A program made the position numbers and the translations under genes. This document shows, one piece after another, positions 57,040 to 64,000 of a DNA stretch of 64,000 nucleotides. This DNA comes from Omphiscola glabra (taxonomy: Eukaryota > Mollusca > Gastropoda > Lymnaeidae), in the NCBI GenBank assembly GCA_964017045.1, contig OZ024794.1, positions 24,671,340 through 24,735,339 of the forward strand, in the 5' to 3' direction. The notes under the pieces are model-generated. The model had not been told where the DNA came from. It made no database searches and saw nothing but the letters and a program-made list of their open reading frames with translations. Positions within the stretch are counted from its first letter, which is position 1; the number at the start of each line of letters is the position of its first letter.

Positions 57040-58471
57040 TGAAGGTCCTGCTGTCTACTGTTTGTCCTGGGTGTGTTTGCCAACTGTTTATTTAGAGCAA
57101 TCATGTTTGCTGATACGGTCAGGTGTTGGTTGGGGGAGCACCTGTCCCAACATAACCCATTATCAGAAGAGTATGTTTGAAATTAATCTTGCGCATTATG
57201 TGTATGTACGTATGAACATTAAAATAACGTGTCCAAAAATTATGAACCTTTTGTTTGCGTTTGCTATGTAATAGAACGAATACCTGTCCCCCTTGATCAA
57301 TGGTGGGAAATTGGACCGCTTAAAGTCAACTATCGTACGCTTTCATACACGGAGTTTGGTTTATTTAAATAAGGTAGTGAATCTTCATGAATGTTTTTTT
57401 AACAAAATATCAATCTAAGCATTTATGTAAGAAAAGCACTGACAACTATGCAATTATTTTTAAAAAAAAAAAGAAAAGAAAAAAAAAAATCCAATACTTA
57501 CGGACAAAGTCGCTATATAGATTTGGTACGTATTTAAATTGAATTAATTAGTTGGACTCGTTATCTGAATAGATGATAAGTTTAATAAAGTTTTTTTCTT
57601 TTCTAAATATAAATAAAAGGGCAAAAGAGATCAACAAAAAATATTATGAACTGAACGATCCAATTAAATTAAATGAACATTAAATTATTCTGAAAAAACA
57701 ACAAACAAAGAAACAGAAACGGTTATTTCTTGCGAGATTAAGTGTGTCAATAAGATGAGAAATGGATATGTTTACGCAAGGAAGAGACGGAGAAAATGGG
57801 AGCGCGAAACGAAATAAAATGGAATAGGTAATTACTTCTGTTCAACAGCTCATGTGGCGAGTAAGAGGGGGAAACAGATTGAACGCTGGGCATAATCACA
57901 TTGGGAAATCCCAAAGCAAGGCCAAAAAAACCATTGAAAAAATTCTATCGCGTCTGGGTTGAACCTAGTACAATTTTCTAATCAGCTTTTTTTTAAGGTC
58001 ATGTTTCTTCTAGTTTCTGAAAGTTCCAATATTGTCCTGAAGCAACTAGGGGGAGGGGGGCATTCTTAAATATCAACGAAAGTCCACTTAAACCGCTAAA
58101 TGTGCCTCGGGGGTCTCACTTAGTTCTTATTCCGGCTTTCGTTAAAATTGACACCATAACAAAAAAAAAAAACACCTCAAAAACATTCATGGGGCTAATT
58201 CATAATGAAGATGTCTCCAATGCGTTTTTCTTTTAATAATAACAACTGTATAGGTTATAAGGGTTGAGACAAGCAAAAAAAACAACAACGGGATATTGTA
58301 AAAAAAAAATCAACCTTGTGATAGATCATAATGCTGTTAATTTATGATAAGATAATACTCTTCTATTTATACTATCAAAATTTCGGCTCATTTTGAACTG
58401 CGTGTCAGGTTTCATGTAAGACATTTTTTAAAAGAAATTTTTGTAGAAAAGAACGTGGCACTATTCGTGGC
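57040..58471. other. Spacer upstream of protease gene 2
   Basis: AT-rich with long A runs near 57460-57490. No gene, repeat array or transposon end was recognised. Confidence 0.5.
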
Positions 58472-58473
58472 AA

Positions 58474-58772
58474 ACAGACATCACGTGAGATAATGGTTGC
58501 ATGGTCTCGCGTCCAACCCTCATCTATGTTTTAGCACCATTCCCCAAAACAGACATCATGTTAGATAATGGTTACAAGGTCTCGCGCCCCACCCTCATCT
58601 ATGTTTTAGCACCCCCCCGCAAAACAGACATCATGTGAGATAATGATTACAAGGTCTTGCGTCCCACCCTCATCTATGTTTTAGCACCCTTCCGCAAAAC
58701 AGACATCATGTGAGATAATGGTTACAAAGTCTCGCGCCCCACCCTCATCTATGTTTTAGCACCCCCTCCCCA
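58474..58772. repeat. 75-bp tandem repeat, four copies
   Basis: Units start at 58474, 58549, 58624 and 58699 with acagacatcatgtgagataa, and contain ccaccctcatctatgtttta. Each ends in a C-rich stretch of variable length (cattccccaa, cccccccgc, cccttccgc), which shows slippage at the C tract. Confidence 0.93.
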
Positions 58773-58914
58773 GACTTTCGAATACTGAAAAACTTTAAAA
58801 AAGAGAACTGTTTTCTGCTATACATTTGTCGGAGAAATTGTCCACATTTTAATGTATTTAACAGCATTTAAAATTTCTAGCATATTATTCGCTCTTAGCA
58901 ACAGGCGCCTTCGC

Positions 58915-59330
58915 TAGTTAGACCATGTAAGGAGAATGGGGGGAAGGCCGTATTCCAAAGAAGCTGCTTTAGGGAGAGTCGGCAGAAGGTATAAATCTTA
59001 TTGGACGGCCACGCCTGCGATTGATGGACGTTTGCAAAAGGAGCATAAGGGAAGCCAACATAGAAATCAACTAATTGGAGATCATCGCCGAGCAACGTTC
59101 CAGCTGGCGAACAGCAGTTTTAGAAGCAGCCAAAAATGCAGAAGCACTTGCAACAAAAAGAACAATACGGAAGGCCAAATCTAACCAGGAGTCAAGATTC
59201 TCCTGCGACAAATGCAGCCGAGACTGCTATTCCAGGATCAGCCTAGTGAGCCATTTGATGAAGTGCACAGAGCTACTCCATCGTCTCGCCAACACGGAAG
59301 GATGCCAAATATATATATATATATATGATA
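58915..59330 (+). pseudogene. Decayed non-LTR retrotransposon 3' end with (AT)n tail
   Basis: The readable part is in the frame covering 59030-59300: DVCKRSIREANIEIN, a stop, LEIIAEQRSSWRTAVLEAAK and CDKCSRDCYSRISLVSHLMKC. This is the familiar end of a non-LTR element: a WE-x-IA-x-(N/D)R-x-x-WR-x-x-V motif, then a basic stretch, then a C-x2-C ... H-x-(3-5)-C finger with C-x-SRI-L-SH. Upstream GHVLRM-like and R-P-LRW-D-C motifs are only traceable across frames, with frameshifts. The copy ends in an (at)n run near 59310-59328. Clade not determined. Confidence 0.75.
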
Positions 59331-60130
59331 CAAAAACCTGACATACCTACGTCATTTCCGAACGTTTCCATATTCATTGTGCTTATGAATCTACTTTAAA
59401 ACAAAACAACCTCACAAGTAAATCGCTAGTCATTCTCCAAACTTGCGTAGTGGTAGTCTCCAGATATCTGGTCAGTAGTTGTCTAAAGACGATGCTGAGT
59501 TTCAATCACTCAGTATAACCAGAAAGGCAGCACTAGACATCATATCAGAAAGAGTGTGTTTACATATAATATGTATATGTCCGAATATGCTTGTATGATA
59601 TGAATATTATATACTTGGAGTCGTGTGTTGAAAATGATTTTTAAAACCTTTTGTAAGGAAAGTGCAGGTACCACACCTCGACTCCGATTATGCGTGTAAT
59701 ACTCCAGCATATGATGTAATGACAAGGTATTATAAGTTACCCACACAATGGCATACATATGTTTTTTTAACGTTATCAGTTTTTCAAAAAATGAAATTAA
59801 CCTTCGATTTCACATCTCTTTATAAACCTGAAGCTTTGTGAATGGATTTTTCAGTAGTGTCTGCCGTGTGTAAAAAGATCATATTCTAAGAGAATGGGAT
59901 TCTTTCCACGGACTTATAATCAACTTGCCTCGTTTCTTTTCTGTCATGACCACTCAAATCATAGGGCAGTTTCTAGGTGTTTAACCGCGATTTACCGCCG
60001 GGGGCGAGATTTGAAAATGCGCCCCCTCTCTCATTTTGTATTCTCAAGGGCTAAAATTATTTTTGTGTTTGTCTTTTTTCATTTTGAAAAGAAATAGTCC
60101 GCCTGTTTGCAGCCCTTAAAATGTTTCCGT
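59331..60130. other. Unique spacer
   Basis: AT-rich. Open frames are shorter than 75 codons and featureless. Confidence 0.5.
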
Positions 60131-60612
60131 CCTAGGTTGGCTGCCCAGTCTTGCCTAATGGTAGAAACGGCCCTGTCCTAGGTGGCTGCCCAGTCTTGCC
60201 TAATGGTAGGAACGGCCCTGCCCTAGGTGGCTGCCCAGTCTTGCCTAATGGTAGAAACGGCCCTGCCCTAGGTGGCTGCCCAGTCTTGCCTAATGGTAGG
60301 AACGGCCCAGCCCTAGGTGGCTGCCCAGTCTTTCCTAATGGTAGGAACGGCCCTGCCCTAGGTGGCTGCCCAGTCTTGCCTAATGGTAGGAACAGCCCTG
60401 CCCTAGGTGGCTGCCCAGTCTTGCCTAATGGTAGGAACGGCCCTGCCCTGGGGGCTGCCCAGTCTTGCCTAATGGTAGAAACGGCCCTGCCCTAGGGGGC
60501 TGCCCAGTCTTGCCTAATGGTAGAAACGGCCCTGCCCTAGGTGACTGCCCAGTCTTGCCTAATGGTAGAAACGGCCATGCCTTAGCTTGCTGCCCAGTCT
60601 TGCCTAAACGGC
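60131..60612. repeat. 45-bp minisatellite, about 11 copies
   Basis: The unit joins ctgcccagtcttgcctaatg to gtaggaacggccctgcccta plus ggtgg, starting at 60141 and 60186 and so on. The period of 45 keeps a 15-residue repeat frame open for over 100 codons. A one- or two-base indel near 60450 breaks it, which argues against selection for coding. Confidence 0.95.
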
Positions 60613-62554
60613 CCTGCTAAGTCGTTGCGATTAAGGAACCAAGAGAAGATAATTTTTTAAACTCCAATACAGCATCAGACAGTGTAGGGCTTCTTTTTGT
60701 TAAGAATTTAAGACTTAAAAATATATGAATTAGTTTAATATTTTTATTTAATTAAAAAGCGAAAGGTTCATAACCATTTACAATTAAGAAAAGTTTGATA
60801 ATTGAGTAGGCTATTGGCCAGTGCTGCACGGCACATATTGTTGAGTGAAAGCACTTTAGACACAAGGCTACACGGATCCTTGTAACCTGAGAACTGGAAA
60901 TAAACCAGACGCTGCTTTAAAAAAAAATAACTTTTCTTCAGAAAGCAATGGAACAAAATTATATTTAATTAATTGCTAAATATGAGATTGAAGGGGGAAA
61001 TGTGTCAGGCAATCGATTATTACGGAATTTAAATTATTTATAAGACCCAAAAATCTTAGCAGTTGCCTTAATCGCAATGGAACACTTTTCCAAATTAATC
61101 AGATGATGGGAACTTTTTTTCGCATTTGTACTTTAGAGAGTCGAATAGCGTGCAATATTTACATGTCCTCTTTTGGATGAACTCATATGAATTTGCATTG
61201 TGACCGTGGCTTAGCGGACCACACCGGGTGTCACCATCTCAAGGGTGACACCAAATTGAAAAATTGCATATTTACAGAGCACACACTACTCGGTATGACC
61301 GAATTTCTTAAAAGGATAACCGATCACACGTAAACATTCAACATATGTAGCCAATCCAAATGCTTGCTTTATTCCAAGTACAAGCTTGATCCCTCAGAAT
61401 TGAGGTGACCCTATATTTAGGTAAAAAAAAAAAAGCATCATTTTGACCATGATTCAACGCCGATTGAAGTGCTCGGTAGCTTTCGTAAGTGACAGGGAGA
61501 TATATTTATGTAAATTCTGAGAAATAAATCTTTCCGTTGATACCACATACGGTGTCGTCGGACGATTCTATGTACATGTTACAGTTCTTAAAAAAAAGAA
61601 AGCTACCTCCTGACTTTCAATTAATTCGTTTTTGCTCTTGTAATTGTTACACTGTGGACCTATGTTCACAAAAGAAATCCATCGTGGAAGTCGGGGGAGG
61701 GAAGGAGGGGATGACACCATGAGTTTACTGTACCGGGCAACACCAACCCCAGCTAAGCCACTGCATTCCGATGTACATCAAATGAGACTGCTGTGTGCAT
61801 TATAATTGATATTCAGACTAGAAAATGATATAATTCTAACAACATAATTTTCTATATTTTCTTCAAATCAGCAAGCAGTCATGTTAAAAAAAAAATATGT
61901 GAAATAGTCTACACAAAGCAAAAAGAAAGCTATAACGTATAATTGTGTTAAATCTAAACCACATCTTCAATGAACAGTGGTTTCTTTCGGGCAACTCTCC
62001 GGGAAGGGGTGGGGGCAGTGACCCCACAGAGGAAGTCAAGTACCCCCTAGAAAAAATGTGTACAACTAGTGTGTAGTTTTAAAATAACGCTCTTTCTCTA
62101 CCCAAAGTAGGATTACTGAAGTCACTTTTTAAAGAACTATTTTAATATACATATATTGTGCTGCTTCCTATTCTACCTGTCTACCTGTAGACTTTATTTC
62201 TTTTGTATAAATTCAGGATCGTTTTTTTATTGGGGGGGGGGGAGATTTGACTATACTCAAATGTCAGACTACGACGCATTGCTACGTCATTGACTTCGCT
62301 CATGAAACATTTAAGAAAATATACCTGTTCATTGGTGTGGGTAGAGCTTGGTAAAAGGTGTTTCTTATCAGTAGATTACAGGCAAAGCCGCAACAATGCA
62401 AACGCACTTTTCCTTCGTAAATATTATATTACTAGGGCTTAAACCGGGTGCAGTTTTTTTGGACCGGGTCCGGGTATTTTGAGAAAATACCTGGTGGGTC
62501 CAAGAGTTGCAAAAGAGAGTTAACGTCTCATTTTCTACAACATATGTCGGCCTT
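60613..62554. other. Spacer with one perfect 9-bp hairpin
   Basis: AT-rich. A ggtgtcacc/ggtgacacc inverted pair near 61227-61252 may be part of an old repeat. A G run lies near 62233. No gene is supported. Confidence 0.45.
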
Positions 62555-62555
62555 T

Positions 62556-63285
62556 AAACAATAGTCCTATAACACAGTCCAACAATAGTCCTATAACACA
62601 GTCCAACAATAGTCCTATAACACAGTCCAACAATAGACCTATAACACAGTCCAACAATAGACCTATAACACAGTCCAACAATAGACCTATAACACAGTCC
62701 AACAATAGTCCTATAACACAGTCCAACAATAGACCTATAACACAGTCCAACAATAGACCTATAACACAGTCCAACAATAGTCCTATAACACAGTCCAACA
62801 ATAGACCTATAACACAGTAAAACAATAGTCCTATAACACAGTCCAACAATAGTCCTATAACACAGTCCAACAATAGTCCTATAACACAGTCCAACAATAG
62901 TCCTATAACACAGTCCAGCAATAGTCCTATTACACAGTCCAACAATAGTCCTATAACACAGTCCAACAATAGTAATATAACACAGTCCAACAATAGTCCT
63001 ATAACACAGTCCAACAATAGTCCTATAACACAGTCCAACAATAGTCCTATAACACAGTCCAACAATAGTCCTATAACACAGTCCAACAATAGTCCTATAA
63101 CACAGTCCAACAATAGTCCTATAACACAGTCCAACAATAGTCCTATAACACAGTCCAACAATAGTCCTATAACACAGTCTAACAATAGTCCTATTACACA
63201 GTCCAACCATAGTCCTATAACACAGTCCAACAATAGTCCTATAACACAGTCCAACAATAGTCCTATAACACAGTCCAACACCGTA
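62556..63285. repeat. 24-bp minisatellite, about 30 copies
   Basis: Unit cagtccaacaatagtcctat plus aaca. A tagacct variant alternates with tagtcct in the left third. The 24-bp period leaves eight-residue repeat frames open for about 250 codons on the minus strand in two phases. Confidence 0.96.
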
Positions 63286-63311
63286 CAGCCTACCTCCCTT
63301 ACACAATAGTT

Positions 63312-63792
63312 CTCAAGACAGTCCTACAGACAGTCCTACAGACAGTCCTACAGACAGTCCTACAGACAGTCCTACAGACAGCCCTACAGACAGTCCTACA
63401 GACAGCCCTACAGACAGTCCTACAGACAGCCCTACAGACAGTCCTACAGACAGTCCTACAGACATCCCTACAGACAGTCCTTCAGACAGTCCTACAGACA
63501 GTCCTACAGACAGCCCTACAGACAGTCCTACAGACAGTCTTACAGACAGCCCTACAGACAGTCCTATAGACAGCCCTACAGACAGTCCTACAGACAGTCC
63601 TACAGACAGTCCTACAGACAGTCCTACAGACAGTCCTACAGACAGTCCTAAAGACAGCCCTACAGACAGTCCTACAGACAGTCCTACAGACAGTCCTACA
63701 GACAGTCCTACAGACAGCCCTACAGACAGTCCTACAGACAGTCCTACAGACAGTCCTACAGACAGTCCTACAGACAGTCCTACAGACAGTCG
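63312..63792. repeat. 12-bp minisatellite, about 40 copies
   Basis: Unit ctacagacagtc, with a recurrent ctacagacagcc variant. It follows the 24-bp array after about 26 bp and shares the word acagtcc with it, so the two may have a common origin. Confidence 0.96.
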
Positions 63793-64000
63793 TCCAACAC
63801 CATACACGTATATTTTTTAGACGCCACGCATGACAGTTTTTTCCCAATCTGAACTATTAATATAAAACATTTGGAGTTGGGGAGGAGTGGTTTCGAAAAG
63901 CAAGCAGAACAAACCAGAAGCAAAATATATTTACAAGAATATGACCTTAAAGATGCCGAAATATTTTCTTTTTAAAAATTCAATATTAGTTTTAAAATAT

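Noticed and set aside
61205..61252. tggcttagcgg as a tRNA or SINE A-box, with the following hairpin
   Set aside because: No B-box (ggttcga-like) follows at a usable distance and no poly-A or repeat tail was seen.
62535..63306. Leucine/cysteine-rich repeat 'membrane protein' on the minus strand
   Set aside because: Two phases are open for about 250 codons each because the unit is 24 bp. Hydrophobicity follows from the unit, not from selection.

Overview
The window looks like an ordinary, AT-rich, repeat-laden stretch of an animal genome, most likely a gastropod mollusc. A heterobranch or freshwater pulmonate snail is my best guess, not a demonstrated fact. The reasons are: large gene-poor spacers; short hAT-type non-autonomous transposons with exact 8-bp target-site duplications; 3' ends of non-LTR retrotransposons; very numerous minisatellites; and isolated exon-like segments with GT/AG borders. 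Two short elements resemble the SPIN/Charlie hAT group, which is known from tetrapods and has been reported from a pond snail. I see no bacterial gene organisation, no CRISPR array and no tRNA or rRNA gene that I can support.

Genes. The only complete protein genes I can support are two intronless, same-strand (minus) paralogues at 51624-52739 and 55865-56968. Each encodes a compact secreted metalloprotease: a signal peptide, a reprolysin-type catalytic domain starting immediately after it, an ADAMTS-type cysteine-rich module and a PLAC-like six-cysteine tail. No propeptide and no thrombospondin repeats are visible. Two short plus-strand segments have convincing splice borders and suggestive translations: 12752-12861 (end of a discoidin/F5-8C-like domain) and 34652-34774 (a 41-codon piece resembling the ligand-binding domain of class C receptors). 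They would be pieces of larger genes whose other exons I could not find.

Mobile DNA. Short hAT elements with TSDs lie at 5979, 14040, 15814, 20380, 24619, 33942, 37241 and 37786. A probable one lies at 19951, a weaker one at 52995, and single hAT ends at 4848 and 19478. Decayed hAT transposase pieces lie at 24020-24209 and 43845-44420. Non-LTR retrotransposon remnants lie at 31980-32590 (L2/CR1-like), 46880-47032 and 58915-59330. A foldback-like element with about 320-bp inverted arms is at 38891-39826, with a third single-arm copy at 16473-16754.

Tandem repeats. By my own tally about 15 kb, near a quarter of the window, is micro- or minisatellite, with periods from 2 to 97 bp. The largest is a 32-bp array at 41191-42800 that contains an internal 608-bp (19-unit) duplication. 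Many arrays have periods divisible by three and so give long but meaningless open frames. Several transposons sit inside such arrays, and one array grew inside a transposon. More than 30 long runs of G or C are scattered in otherwise AT-rich sequence.
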